In this document: positions 44,734 through 54,053 of the stretch, in pieces | Layout of the letters: each line of letters starts with the position of its first letter | Position numbering within the stretch: position 1 is the first letter of the stretch | Assembly (NCBI RefSeq): GCF_000765745.2 | Contig: NZ_JRPC02000015.1 | Coordinates: 1 to 59,076 of the forward strand | DNA length: 59,076 nt | Reading direction: 5' to 3' | From: Helicobacter apodemus | GTDB lineage: Bacteria > Campylobacterota > Campylobacteria > Campylobacterales > Helicobacteraceae | Position numbers and translations under genes: made by a program | The notes under the pieces: generated by a model | What the model saw: the letters and a program-made list of their open reading frames with translations, nothing else | Databases searched by the model: none | Told to the model about the DNA's origin: nothing

Positions 44734-44829
44734 TATCCCCCCACCCCCCTTATTTTGGTAGTTTTAAGTATTTATTTAGTTTTCAAAATATAAAATCATA
44801 GCTTTATATTTAAGATTTAAGGGGTAGTT
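44734..44829 (+). promoter_or_regulatory. actP-nikA gap with possible nik promoter
   Basis: The gap begins with C6-A-C6 and ends in AT-rich DNA with TATAAAAT (44788-44795) as a possible -10. AAGGGG lies just before the GTG of nikA. No clear NikR site is visible. Confidence 0.3.
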
Positions 44830-46338
44830 GTGAAAATTATTCTTTCTTTAATTTTTCTATTTTCTTATGTTTTTTCCACAGAAATTATCAGTGCGTGGAA
44901 TGTAAATGCAGGTAAGATTAATCCTCATCTTTATTCTCCTAACCAAATGTATGCACAAGTGATGATTTATCAAGGACTTGTTCGTTATACAGAAGAAGGA
45001 ATACGACCAGAGATAGCAGAGTCTTGGGAAATCTCTAATGAGGGTAAAACTTATACTTTTCATATCAAAAGAGATTTGAAATTTTCTGATGGAAGTCCTT
45101 TAGATGCTTATGCTATTCAATCAAACTTCGATGCAATTTTAGAAAATAAATCTAGGCATTCTTGGCTTGGTATAACTAATAAAATTAAAAGTTATAAAGC
45201 CCTTAATCCTCTTGTTTTTGAGTTAGAGCTTAATAGTCCTTATGTTGCAGTTTTAAATGAGCTTAGTCTGCCGCGTCCTTTTAGGATTATTGCACCAAAT
45301 GCTATGATTAATAAAAGCACTAAAGATGGCATAAGGGCTCCCATTGGTAGCGGTGCTTTTATGCTAGAAGAAAGTGTGCTTGGTGTGCGTGATGTGTTTG
45401 TTCCTAATCCTTATTTTTCAGGCAAAAAGCCACAAATTTCTCGCCTTGTGATGAAAATTCTTCCCGATGCCCACGCTAGGATATTAGCGTTTGAAAGCGG
45501 TGCTTTGGATATTTTAGTGGGTAGAGATTCTATTTCAAGAGAGAATTTTAAGCGACTTAGCCAAAACACAAAATATCAAACCATTACCTCTAAACCACAG
45601 GGCACTTTTCAGATAGTTCTTAATGCTTCAAAGGATAGACCAACTTCTAATAAGGATTTAAGAAAGGCTATTATTATGGCTGTGAATAAGAATCTTATTT
45701 GGGAGAAAATACTCTTACAAATTGACCCTAAAGCCGATTTTTTATTTAATCCTTCATTACCCTTTGCTGATGTGGGACTAGATAAGATTCCCTTTAATGT
45801 AGCAGAGGCTAAGAGACTTTTAAAGGATAAAAAGTTTAAACCCTTAGAATTTGTTTATATAGCTAACAATCCCATACAAAAAGCTATTGCTGAAGCTATT
45901 GCTTTAGATTTGAGTAAGATTGGCTTAGAGATTAGGCTAGTTGCAAGTGAGAGTATTGGTTTTTATCAAAGTCAAAAAAATGGAAACTTTGATTTAATCT
46001 TTAATGATACTTGGGGCAATCCTTATGATCCTCATTCTTTTATTGCTTCTATGTTGGTTCCATCACACGCAGATTTTACGATTCAAAAAGATTTAACCAA
46101 CAAAAAAGATATTGATGCAAATATTTATAGAATCTTAAACGCCTATGGAGACAAGGAATTGCAACAAGAATATACCAATCTACTTACTGCTTTGCACCAA
46201 AGTGATATTTATTTGCCTCTAGCTTATACTCTTGTTTTAGGAGTATATCGTAAAGACAAAATACAATCTTATCATTTTGGAAATATGGAGAGTGAGTTTT
46301 TGTTTGAAGAGCTAGAGATGCGGAAAAAGAGAGAATAA
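44830..46338 (+). CDS. nikA: nickel ABC transporter substrate-binding protein
   Basis: The 502-residue protein (GTG start) has a cleavable signal peptide (IILSLIFLFSYVFST). It then follows NikA closely: KINPHLYSPNQMYAQVMIYQ, SRHSWLGITNKI, LPRPFRIIAPNAMI, APIGSGAFMLEE and, near the end, DTWGNPYDPHSFIASMLVPS. NikA binds chelated nickel in the periplasm. The next gene overlaps by one base (TAATG). Nickel is needed for urease and hydrogenase in this group of organisms; neither enzyme is in the window. Confidence 0.93.
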   Translation: MKIILSLIFLFSYVFSTEIISAWNVNAGKINPHLYSPNQMYAQVMIYQGLVRYTEEGIRPEIAESWEISNEGKTYTFHIKRDLKFSDGSPLDAYAIQSNFDAILENKSRHSWLGITNKIKSYKALNPLVFELELNSPYVAVLNELSLPRPFRIIAPNAMINKSTKDGIRAPIGSGAFMLEESVLGVRDVFVPNPYFSGKKPQISRLVMKILPDAHARILAFESGALDILVGRDSISRENFKRLSQNTKYQTITSKPQGTFQIVLNASKDRPTSNKDLRKAIIMAVNKNLIWEKILLQIDPKADFLFNPSLPFADVGLDKIPFNVAEAKRLLKDKKFKPLEFVYIANNPIQKAIAEAIALDLSKIGLEIRLVASESIGFYQSQKNGNFDLIFNDTWGNPYDPHSFIASMLVPSHADFTIQKDLTNKKDIDANIYRILNAYGDKELQQEYTNLLTALHQSDIYLPLAYTLVLGVYRKDKIQSYHFGNMESEFLFEELEMRKKRE

Positions 46339-47270
46339 TGTTTAAATTTATAGGGCAGAGGATTTTGTTTTTAATCCCTATTTTACTAGTAGTTTCTTTT
46401 ATTGTCTTTGCGATTTTGCATTTAAGCCCTATTGATCCTGCTTTTGCTTACCTTACCCAATCCCAAATTCCTCCAACACAAGAGGCACTAGAACTTGCTA
46501 GGGAGGAATTAGGTTTGAATTTGCCCTTTTGGCAACAATATGGGATATGGTTAAAAAATATTTTGCACTTAGATTTTGGAATCTCTTATGTAACAAAACG
46601 TCCTGTTTTAGAGGATATTTTGTATTATTTACCTACAACCTTAAATCTTGCTTTTTTGTCAATGATTGTTGTAGTGATATTTGGGATTGTATTAGGTGTA
46701 TTAGGAGCTATAAAAAAAGATACCATTATCGATAGGGGGCTTGGGGTTTTTGCCTTTATTGCTGTTTCAACGCCAAGTTTTTGGTTAGGGTTTTTATTGA
46801 TTTATGGTTTTACTTTGAAGCTTGGTATTTTATCCCCTTATAAGGATTTCTCACCAACAAGTTATATTTTACCAGTTATTACTTTAAGTTTAATGTCTAT
46901 AGCGATTAATATGCGTTTGATGCGAGTAAGCTTTTTAGAACACCAAAGTCAAAGAAGCGTTTTATACGCTTATGCTAGGGGATTGTCTCAATATACAATT
47001 CATAAACATATCCTTAAAAACTCTATTTTACCTATTGTTACTTCTTTGGGAATGCATTTTGGTGAGCTTTTAGGCGGGGCTGTGATTGTGGAGATTCTCT
47101 TTGGAATGCCCGGTTTTGGGAGATATGCTGTAGGAGCAATTTATAGCCACGATTATCCGGTTATTCAAGCTTTTATGCTTTTGATGGTAGTGGTTTTTAT
47201 AGTGCTAAATTTATTGGTAGATATTGCTTTAGCGTATCTTAATCCAAAGATACGTTATAAGGAACTTTAA
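46338..47270 (+). CDS. nikB: nickel ABC transporter permease NikB
   Basis: The 310-residue membrane protein starts GQRILFLIPILLVVSFIVF and has six membrane segments. The permease loop that docks to the ATPase is in ARGLSQYTIHKHILKNSILP (about 215-235). It belongs to the oligopeptide/nickel permease family. nikC follows directly (stop adjacent to ATG). Assignment to nickel relies on nikA. Confidence 0.93.
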   Translation: MFKFIGQRILFLIPILLVVSFIVFAILHLSPIDPAFAYLTQSQIPPTQEALELAREELGLNLPFWQQYGIWLKNILHLDFGISYVTKRPVLEDILYYLPTTLNLAFLSMIVVVIFGIVLGVLGAIKKDTIIDRGLGVFAFIAVSTPSFWLGFLLIYGFTLKLGILSPYKDFSPTSYILPVITLSLMSIAINMRLMRVSFLEHQSQRSVLYAYARGLSQYTIHKHILKNSILPIVTSLGMHFGELLGGAVIVEILFGMPGFGRYAVGAIYSHDYPVIQAFMLLMVVVFIVLNLLVDIALAYLNPKIRYKEL

Positions 47271-48074
47271 ATGCGTTTAAAAATTGCTTTGTTTTTGAGT
47301 GTTGCTTTAATTTTTATTGCTATTTTTGCACCTTTAATATTCCCTCATAATCCTAATATGGGGGATTTACAAATGCAATTTTCTCCCCCTAGTAGTGAAT
47401 ATTGGCTTGGGACTGACCATTTAGGGAGGGACATTTTAAGTCGTTTGGGCTATGGAGCAAGAATTTCCTTTTTTAGTGTATTATGTATTAGTTTTTTGAT
47501 TGTTATAAGCTCTTTTAGTGTGGGGATGATTGCCGGATACAAGGGGGGAGTGGTGGATAATGTTTTAATGCGTGTTTGTGATGTATTTTTAACTTTTCCA
47601 ACTTTTGTTCTTGCTTTGTTTTTTATCGCTATTTTAGGTGTTGGCTTGTTGAATGTGATTTTAGCCATTGCTCTTACCCATTGGGCTTGGTATGCAAGAA
47701 TGGTTAGGAGTATTGTGTTAGAGGTGCGGACGCAAAACCATATAATGGCTGCTAAAATGCTAGGTGGCAGTGAATTTAAGATTTTATGCCAACATATCTT
47801 GCCGGTGGTTTTTGTGCAGATGATTATTCTAATTACCTTAGATTTTGGGCATATGCTCTTACATGTTGCGGGATTATCTTTTTTGGGACTTGGTGTGCAA
47901 GCCCCCTTAGCAGAATGGGGAGTTATGATACAAGATTTTGCACCTTTTGTTATGGAATACCCGCATTTGATGGTTTATCCGGGGTTATGTATTTTTATAA
48001 GTGTTGCGATTTTTAATACTTTAGGGGAAGCATTGCGGGATAAATATGCTTTAGATACTTTAAAGGTGGCATAA
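47271..48074 (+). CDS. nikC: nickel ABC transporter permease NikC
   Basis: The 267-residue membrane protein has an N-terminal helix, the family stretch YWLGTDHLGRDILSRLGYGA (about 43-62), and the ATPase-docking loop MAAKMLGGSEFKILCQHILP (about 160-180). It pairs with NikB to form the channel. It is between nikB and nikD, overlapping nikD by one base. Confidence 0.93.
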   Translation: MRLKIALFLSVALIFIAIFAPLIFPHNPNMGDLQMQFSPPSSEYWLGTDHLGRDILSRLGYGARISFFSVLCISFLIVISSFSVGMIAGYKGGVVDNVLMRVCDVFLTFPTFVLALFFIAILGVGLLNVILAIALTHWAWYARMVRSIVLEVRTQNHIMAAKMLGGSEFKILCQHILPVVFVQMIILITLDFGHMLLHVAGLSFLGLGVQAPLAEWGVMIQDFAPFVMEYPHLMVYPGLCIFISVAIFNTLGEALRDKYALDTLKVA

Positions 48075-48802
48075 TGATTAAAATAGAAAACTTATCTTTA
48101 AAAAGTCCCTACAAGCAGATTTTAAAAAATATTTCTTTTACAATGTCAAAGGGTGAGAGGATCGCTATTTTGGGTGAGAGTGGAAGCGGGAAAAGTTTGC
48201 TTTTGAGGGCTATTTTAGGGATATTGCCCCAGAATATTTTTTTAGAAGGACAAATTAGCAATAATGCAAAAAATGGCGTTATTTTGCAAAATCCTGCGAG
48301 TTGCTTTGATGGTATTTATACTCTAAGGCTGCATTTTCTAGAAACACTTAAAGCCCACGGTATAGATTTAAAAGAGCAAGAGTGGGGGCTAGAATCGGTA
48401 GGATTAGCAAGGGATGTCCTAGAATCTTATCCTTTTGAGTTAAGTGGTGGTATGCTTCAAAGGGCTATGATTGCTTTAGCACTTTGTATTAATCCTAATT
48501 TTATCTTTAGTGATGAAATGACAAGTGATTTAGATTGTATCGGTGTTAATGAGATTATTGATTTATTTTTGTCTTTGCAAAAACAAAAAAACTTTGGAAT
48601 CTTATTTGTAACACACGATGTATTTTTAGCCGCTAAAGTTGCAGAGACAATGATAGTCTTAGATAAGGGGGAAATTGTAGAATATGGAAAAGTGCAAGAG
48701 ATTTTAAACGTTCCAAAAGCTAGAAAAACTAAAGAATTATTCGATGAAAACCAAAAATTATTCCAAACACCTTGGGGAGATTTTAGTGCAAGAGTTAATT
48801 AA
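48074..48802 (+). CDS. nikD: nickel ABC transporter ATPase NikD
   Basis: The 242-residue ATPase has Walker A GESGSGKSLLLRAI, a Q-loop reading GVILQNPASCFDGIYTLRLH, signature ELSGGMLQRAMIALAL, Walker B FIFSDEMTSDLD and the switch His in LFVTHDV. The LQNPASCF and SGGMLQR text is typical of NikD. It powers nickel import with NikE. Walker B has DEM where DEP is more common. It overlaps nikE by 17 bases at the chosen starts. Confidence 0.92.
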   Translation: MIKIENLSLKSPYKQILKNISFTMSKGERIAILGESGSGKSLLLRAILGILPQNIFLEGQISNNAKNGVILQNPASCFDGIYTLRLHFLETLKAHGIDLKEQEWGLESVGLARDVLESYPFELSGGMLQRAMIALALCINPNFIFSDEMTSDLDCIGVNEIIDLFLSLQKQKNFGILFVTHDVFLAAKVAETMIVLDKGEIVEYGKVQEILNVPKARKTKELFDENQKLFQTPWGDFSARVN

Positions 48803-49586
48803 TGTTAAGGAAGTCTCACAATATTATAAAAAGGGTAATTTTTTCTCTAGAGCCCCCCTGAATATGGCTTTAAACAAAGTTAGTTTTTCTTTGTTTGAAA
48901 ATAGAAACTTAGGAATTTTGGGTAGGAATGGGGCAGGCAAATCTAGCCTCGTAAGAATCTTATTAGGATTAGAAAAGCCAAAAAGTGGTCAAGTAACAAT
49001 ACTTTCTAAAGAATATTTTAAAGGGGAGGATAGGGAGTTAAAAAAATCTATTCAAGCGGTTTTTCAAGATCCTCAAAGCTCTTTAAATCCTAGATGGAGT
49101 GCTAGGGAATGTTTATTAGAGGGGTTAGCAAACTTTAAAATGCTAAAAAATGCTAAAGAGCAGAGTGAAGAGTTAGCGGATATTATAGAGTTAAGCAAAG
49201 ATTCTTTAGATAAGAAAAGTTCAGAATTTAGTGGTGGGGAACAACAAAGAATCAACCTTGCAAGGGTTTTAGCATTGCGACCTAAAATATTAATTTTAGA
49301 TGAGGCACTTTCTAATTTAGATGTGCATTTGCAAATGAGAATGATTGAAAAACTTAAGAGTTTGCAAAAGCAATTCCAAATGACTTATATTGTAATTTCT
49401 CACGACTTACGCATTGTTTTACAGCTTTGTGAGGATATTTTACTCCTTAAAAACGGACAAATTGTTTTTAGAACCAATAAAGAAAAGGGGACATACAAGG
49501 CTATTTCAAGAGAACAAAGAGGAGATGGAGAGAATTATTTTTATGAATTTTATCAAGCTAGTTTTCAGCATTTGGTTTTTGATTAG
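48786..49586 (+). CDS. nikE: nickel ABC transporter ATPase NikE
   Basis: The 266-residue ATPase has Walker A GRNGAGKSSLVRILL, Q-loop FQDPQSSLNPRWSARE, signature EFSGGEQQRINLARVLALRP and Walker B ILILDEALSNLDVHLQ, with switch His in ISHDLRI. I chose the GTG at 48786 because GGGGAG lies seven bases ahead and the text then opens QELINVKEVSQYYKKG. A longer in-frame ATG at 48744 would overlap nikD by 59 bases. It ends the nik operon. Confidence 0.9.
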   Translation: MQELINVKEVSQYYKKGNFFSRAPLNMALNKVSFSLFENRNLGILGRNGAGKSSLVRILLGLEKPKSGQVTILSKEYFKGEDRELKKSIQAVFQDPQSSLNPRWSARECLLEGLANFKMLKNAKEQSEELADIIELSKDSLDKKSSEFSGGEQQRINLARVLALRPKILILDEALSNLDVHLQMRMIEKLKSLQKQFQMTYIVISHDLRIVLQLCEDILLLKNGQIVFRTNKEKGTYKAISREQRGDGENYFYEFYQASFQHLVFD

Positions 49587-49613
49587 GTTTGATGGTTACA
49601 AGTTAAAGTATGC

Positions 49614-49619
49614 TATAAT
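49614..49619 (+). promoter_or_regulatory. tatA promoter -10 box
   Basis: TATGCTATAATCAGG has TATAAT 30 bases before the tatA ATG at 49649, soon after the nik operon ends. Confidence 0.65.
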
Positions 49620-49648
49620 CAGGAAAATTTCTCATTAAGGATAAAATA

Positions 49649-49876
49649 ATGATGCCAAGTGTGCAACAATTATTGATTGTTTTATTAATTATTATTGTTT
49701 TATTTGGGGCTAAGAAAATTCCAGACTTAGCTAAAGGATTAGGTTCGGGGATTAAAAACTTCAAAAAGGCGGTTAAAGAAGAGGAAGAAGAAGTAGCCAC
49801 TAATACTAAAATTGAGCAAGATAAAAAACAAGAAAATGCTTCAACTACTACTAATGCTGAGAACACTAAAGTTTAA
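49649..49876 (+). CDS. tatA: Sec-independent translocase subunit TatA
   Basis: The 75-residue protein has a short N-terminal membrane helix ([20 protein letters not shown]), the [20 protein letters not shown] amphipathic helix, and a charged, Glu/Lys-rich tail. TatA forms the pore for folded proteins. AAGGATAA precedes the paired ATG codons. The Arg-tRNA synthetase gene follows two bases after its stop, the same pairing as in Helicobacter pylori. Confidence 0.95.
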   Translation: MMPSVQQLLIVLLIIIVLFGAKKIPDLAKGLGSGIKNFKKAVKEEEEEVATNTKIEQDKKQENASTTTNAENTKV

Positions 49877-49878
49877 AA

Positions 49879-51453
49879 ATGTATCCAAGCCTTAAAGCTC
49901 TTATTAGCCAGACTTTAGATATTGAATGTTTTTTAGAAAAACCAAAAGATAGGAAATTTGGGCATTTTGCTTTACCAACTTTTAGCCTTGCTAAAACTTT
50001 GAAGAAGAATCCTCCAGAAATTGCACAAGATTTTGCTAAAAAATTAGCAACTTTAGCAGAGATAATAAACATTAATGTTGTGGGTGGATATGTGAATTTT
50101 TCTTTAAGTGATGGCTTTTTGCAAGAGTGTGTAAAGAATTTTTTAACTCCAAAATTTTTAAAAAATACAAAAGAAAAAATTTTGCTTGAATATGTGAGTG
50201 CTAATCCGACAGGTCCTTTACATATAGGACACGCAAGAGGAGCGATTTTTGGGGATTGTTTAGCGCGTTTTGGTGAGTATTTAGGATTTGAAGTTGTTAG
50301 GGAATATTATATTAATGATGCGGGCACACAAATAGAAAATTTAGGACGTTCTATTTATATTGCCGGAAGACATTTATTTTTTAATGAAGCTTATAACTTA
50401 CCAGAGGATTGTTATAGAGGTGAATATATTTTAGAGTTAGCAAAAGAAGCAAAAGAGCATTTTGGTGAAGAATGCTTTGAGTCGGAGAAAAATATTGCGG
50501 ATTTAAGTGTTTTTGGCAAAGATAAAATGTTGGAGGAGATACAGGCTAATTTAGCACAGATTGGAATAGTATTTGATAATTTTGTAAGCGAAAAGACACT
50601 TTTTAAGGAATGGGATAACACATTAGCACAATTACAAAAAGGTAATGGAGTTTATGAGCTAGAGAAAAAAATATGGATAAAATCTAGTGAATATGGGGAT
50701 GAAAAAGATAGGGTGATTGTCCGAGAAAATGGGGAACCTACTTATCTTGCTGGAGATATTATCTACCATAGGAATAAATTTAAACGCTCTTTTGATAAAT
50801 ATATTAATATTTGGGGGGCTGATCATCATGGCTATATTGCTAGAATAAAAGCGGCTATAGAGTTTTTAGGGTATGAGAGTAAAAATTTAGAAATATTGCT
50901 CTCACAAATGGTAGCTTTGCTAAAAAATGGTGAAGCTTATAAGATGAGTAAGCGAGCGGGTAATTTTATTTTATTAAAAGATGTGGTAGAGGAGGTTGGT
51001 TCTGATGCCTTGCGTTTAGCTTTTTTAAGTAAAAAAGCCGATACACATTTAGAATTTGATGTGGAGGATTTGAAAAAGCAAGATTCTTCTAATCCTATCT
51101 ATTATATCAATTATGCACACGCTAGGATTCATACACTCTTTGAAAAATCTCATCAAGATTTTCAAAGTTTTCAAGGGCAGTCTTTAGAGGGCATTACAGA
51201 ATCTTTGCGTGATTTATTAGTTTTAGCTTTGAATTTTTCTAAGGTTTTAGAAGATTCTTTTAGCCAAAGGGCTCCCCAAAAGATGGTGGAATACTTGCGT
51301 ATGCTCTCTTCAGAGTTTCATCATTTTTATAATGAAGAAAAAATTTTACACACAGAAAATGAAAAACAAATTTTAAGCGTTTTAAAGATTGTAGCACAAG
51401 CTCTTTTTCAAGGATTAGAACTTTTGGGTGTGCAAGCAAAGACAAAAATGTAA
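49879..51453 (+). CDS. argS: arginyl-tRNA synthetase
   Basis: The 524-residue class I enzyme has an N-terminal Arg-tRNA-binding domain (about 1-80), the HIGH-type motif ANPTGPLHIGHARGAIFGD (about 109-127) and the KMSK motif YKMSKRAGNFI (about 354). A helical anticodon-binding C-terminal domain follows. It charges tRNA(Arg). It lies in the tatA-argS-fabD-mtnN run on +. Confidence 0.98.
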   Translation: MYPSLKALISQTLDIECFLEKPKDRKFGHFALPTFSLAKTLKKNPPEIAQDFAKKLATLAEIININVVGGYVNFSLSDGFLQECVKNFLTPKFLKNTKEKILLEYVSANPTGPLHIGHARGAIFGDCLARFGEYLGFEVVREYYINDAGTQIENLGRSIYIAGRHLFFNEAYNLPEDCYRGEYILELAKEAKEHFGEECFESEKNIADLSVFGKDKMLEEIQANLAQIGIVFDNFVSEKTLFKEWDNTLAQLQKGNGVYELEKKIWIKSSEYGDEKDRVIVRENGEPTYLAGDIIYHRNKFKRSFDKYINIWGADHHGYIARIKAAIEFLGYESKNLEILLSQMVALLKNGEAYKMSKRAGNFILLKDVVEEVGSDALRLAFLSKKADTHLEFDVEDLKKQDSSNPIYYINYAHARIHTLFEKSHQDFQSFQGQSLEGITESLRDLLVLALNFSKVLEDSFSQRAPQKMVEYLRMLSSEFHHFYNEEKILHTENEKQILSVLKIVAQALFQGLELLGVQAKTKM

Positions 51454-51474
51454 AGATAAGAATAAAGGATAATA

Positions 51475-52398
51475 ATGAATGTTGCAGTAATTTTTCCTGG
51501 TCAAGGTAGTCAAAGTATAGGAATGGGAAAAGATCTTTATCAAAATTCACAAGAAGTTAGAGTGCTTTTTGAACAAGCAAGTGATATTTTGCAAGAAAAT
51601 ATGGCTAAGCTTTGTTTTGAAGAAAATGATAAATTAAATCTAACACAATATACACAGCCTGCAATCTTGCTTGTAAGCTATGCGATTTATTCTTTGATAT
51701 TGCCTAAAATAAAAGGCAAAATAGGTTTTGGTTTAGGGCATTCTTTGGGAGAATTTAGTGCTTTATGTGCTAGTGGTGTTCTTGATTTTGATAATGCTTT
51801 AGCCTTAGTTAATCAAAGGGGGAGATTAATGGAGGAGTGCTGTAAAAATAAAACCGCTGGAATGATGGTTGTTTTGGGTTTAGAAGACCCCATTTTAGAA
51901 GAATTTTGTGATAAAAAACGTAATATTGGTTTGAAAGTATGGTGTGCCAACTATAATGCTGATGCACAAATGGTATTAGCAGGGGGTAGAGAGGACTTAT
52001 CAAGTCTTGAAGTTGAGATAAAAGGACTAGGAGCTAAGAGAGTCTTAATGCTTCCTATGTCCGTAGCTAGCCATTGTCCTATTTTAGAGGGAATGCGTGA
52101 GGATTTTGCGGTTATTTTAGAAAGTTCTTTAAAAGATTCTTTTGGGTTTTCTATTATCTCTAATGTTAGTGCAAAGCCTTATAATAAAAAGGATGAGGCT
52201 TTGAGATTATTATCTAATCAGCTTATTTCCCCGGTGCTTTATAAGCAATCTATTCGTGAAAATGATAAGGAAGTTGAGGTATTTATAGAATGTGGAGGGA
52301 ATGTATTAAAGGGCTTAAATAAGCGGCTTACTTCAAAAGAGACACTTTCTTTGCAAAATTATCAAGAAGTGCAAGAATTTTTAGATAAGGATTTTTAA
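51475..52398 (+). CDS. fabD: malonyl-CoA:ACP transacylase
   Basis: The 307-residue acyltransferase begins VAVIFPGQGSQSIGMGKDLY and has the nucleophile serine in GHSLGEFSALCASG (about residues 90-103). The late histidine is in SVASHCPIL (about 200). It loads malonyl groups on ACP for fatty-acid synthesis. The mtnN gene starts on the last base of its stop (TAATG), so both are coupled. Confidence 0.97.
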   Translation: MNVAVIFPGQGSQSIGMGKDLYQNSQEVRVLFEQASDILQENMAKLCFEENDKLNLTQYTQPAILLVSYAIYSLILPKIKGKIGFGLGHSLGEFSALCASGVLDFDNALALVNQRGRLMEECCKNKTAGMMVVLGLEDPILEEFCDKKRNIGLKVWCANYNADAQMVLAGGREDLSSLEVEIKGLGAKRVLMLPMSVASHCPILEGMREDFAVILESSLKDSFGFSIISNVSAKPYNKKDEALRLLSNQLISPVLYKQSIRENDKEVEVFIECGGNVLKGLNKRLTSKETLSLQNYQEVQEFLDKDF

Positions 52399-53084
52399 TG
52401 AAGGTTGGTATTTTAGGTGCGATGGATGAAGAAATAATGCTTTTATTGGAGCATTATAAGGATTATGAGAGTATTTGCTTTGGTGGAAATACTTTTTATA
52501 AAATTAAACAAAATGGAATTATTATTGCAAGTAGTCGTATAGGCAAGGTTTTCTCTGCTCTTAGTGCGTCTATAATGATTTTGCATTTTGGTTGTGAGGG
52601 TATTATTTTTACTGGTGTTGCAGGAGGTGTTAATCCTAAGTATAAAATTGGTGATTTAGTCTTAGGCGTAGAGTTAGCACAACACGATGTAGATATTACC
52701 GCTTTTGGGCATCCTTTTGGATTCTTATCAGGAGGGAAAGTTTTTACAAAAACCGATGAAAAACTCAATAGTATTGCTAAAGAAGTCGCTAAAAATGAAG
52801 GTTTTAGGATGTATGAGGGAATTATTGCCACAGGGGATCAATTTATTCATAATTCTGAACGCAAAGAGTGGATTAAGCATACTTTTAAAGCCGATGCTAT
52901 AGAAATGGAAGGTGCTAGTGTAGCTGTGGTGTGTGATAATTTGCAAATCCCTTTTTGCATTTTGCGTGCAATCTCTGATAATGCTAGTGATGAGGCATTG
53001 GTGAGTTATGAAGAATTTTTAGAAGAAGCTGCAAGAAAAAGCACACGACTTGTTATTAAAATGCTAGAAAAAATGGGATTGTAA
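52398..53084 (+). CDS. mtnN: 5'-methylthioadenosine/S-adenosylhomocysteine nucleosidase
   Basis: The 228-residue enzyme begins VGILGAMDEEIMLLLEHY and has the phosphorylase-fold signature GVAGGVNPKYKIGDLV. The catalytic pair appears in AIEMEGASVAVVC and RAISDNASD. In Helicobacter the homologue also acts in the futalosine menaquinone route (aminofutalosine). It overlaps sixA (TAATG) and fabD, so it is in one run. Confidence 0.96.
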   Translation: MKVGILGAMDEEIMLLLEHYKDYESICFGGNTFYKIKQNGIIIASSRIGKVFSALSASIMILHFGCEGIIFTGVAGGVNPKYKIGDLVLGVELAQHDVDITAFGHPFGFLSGGKVFTKTDEKLNSIAKEVAKNEGFRMYEGIIATGDQFIHNSERKEWIKHTFKADAIEMEGASVAVVCDNLQIPFCILRAISDNASDEALVSYEEFLEEAARKSTRLVIKMLEKMGL

Positions 53085-53542
53085 TGTATTTGGTTTTAGT
53101 GCGTCACGCTAAAGCTGAAGATAGGGAGAAATGGAATGCAAAAGATGATTTAAGACGACCTTTGGTAAAAAAAGGTGTTAAACAGGCTAAAAACATAGCA
53201 AAATATCTCAAAAAATACTCTATTGATGCCATAATTTCTTCTTTAGCCATTAGGGCTTCTGATACCGCTAAATATATTGCAGCTTATCAAAAACAAAGCA
53301 CTTTCTTTTTAAGTCCTTCTTTGAATCCAGAAATAGGTATAGAGGGTTATATTAAACATAAAGAAGAGATACAACAAGATTGGGAGGTAGTGGTTATAGT
53401 GGGACACGAGCCTTTAATTGGTGAATTTGTGCGGCACCTTTGTGGGGAAGTATCTTTGAAGATAAGTAAAGGCTGTGTAGTGGAATTAGAATATAAGGCT
53501 AATAAATGGCGATTAGTGGGTTTAAAGAATTTCAAGGCTTGA
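53084..53542 (+). CDS. sixA: SixA-type phosphohistidine phosphatase
   Basis: The 152-residue histidine phosphatase begins YLVLVRHAKAEDREKWNAKD, with the RHx motif at residues 7-9. A second catalytic histidine is in VVIVGHEPLIGEF (about residue 107). SixA-type enzymes remove phosphate from histidine, for example on phosphorelay or PTS-type proteins. It is translationally coupled to mtnN. Target here is unknown. Confidence 0.88.
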   Translation: MYLVLVRHAKAEDREKWNAKDDLRRPLVKKGVKQAKNIAKYLKKYSIDAIISSLAIRASDTAKYIAAYQKQSTFFLSPSLNPEIGIEGYIKHKEEIQQDWEVVVIVGHEPLIGEFVRHLCGEVSLKISKGCVVELEYKANKWRLVGLKNFKA

Positions 53543-53543
53543 T

Positions 53544-54053
53544 ATGTTTGTAGGCTATTTTCCAGATATTTTAAGAAAATTTAAAAAAAGTGAATCTTTG
53601 CTAAAGGTATGTAGTTATCTCAATGAAGCTTTAGATGAGGAAAGTGAAGTTTATCATAGGATTACACATTTAGGGGCTAATGAGAGTTTGGAAGTGTGTG
53701 TAGATGAGGGGATTAAATCTATTGAACAAGCTTATTACACAAAGTCTCCCAAAGAGGCATTTTATGAGAGCCATCAAGAAATGGTAGATTTTCAAATGCT
53801 ACTAAAGGGCAGGGAGATATTCTTTGTTGCTCCTCATAGCCTTTGTGAAATAAAGAATCCTTATAATAGAGATAAAGATTTAATAGAATATTATCCAAAT
53901 ATCTATGCTTCAACCTTGCTACTTTTTAGGGGTAATCTAGCAGTTTTTGAAGCAAATGATGTGCATGCTGGTGGGATTTTTATTGGCCAGAGTGAGCTTG
54001 TGCAAAAAATTGTTGTGAAGATTCCACAAAAACTTATTAAGCTTAATTTTTAA
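53544..54053 (+). CDS. YhcH/YjgK/YiaL family protein (DUF386)
   Basis: The 169-residue protein fits the cupin-like DUF386 family. FYESHQEMVDFQMLLKGREI (about residues 72-91) and the late VHAGGIFIGQSELVQKIVVK (about 143-162) hold the probable metal-binding His and Glu residues. Relatives occur with sialic acid or sugar-acid genes and in biofilm operons. It is the last gene of the fabD-mtnN-sixA run and abuts yggS tail to tail with no spare base. No sialic acid genes lie in the window. Confidence 0.85.
   Translation: MFVGYFPDILRKFKKSESLLKVCSYLNEALDEESEVYHRITHLGANESLEVCVDEGIKSIEQAYYTKSPKEAFYESHQEMVDFQMLLKGREIFFVAPHSLCEIKNPYNRDKDLIEYYPNIYASTLLLFRGNLAVFEANDVHAGGIFIGQSELVQKIVVKIPQKLIKLNF

Noticed and set aside
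44737-44754. C6-A-C6 run after actP as a contingency tract
   Set aside because: It is outside coding sequence, short and interrupted.
48744-48785. Longer nikE start at 48744
   Set aside because: It would overlap nikD by 59 bases and lacks a good ribosome site; GTG 48786 has GGGGAG at the right distance.
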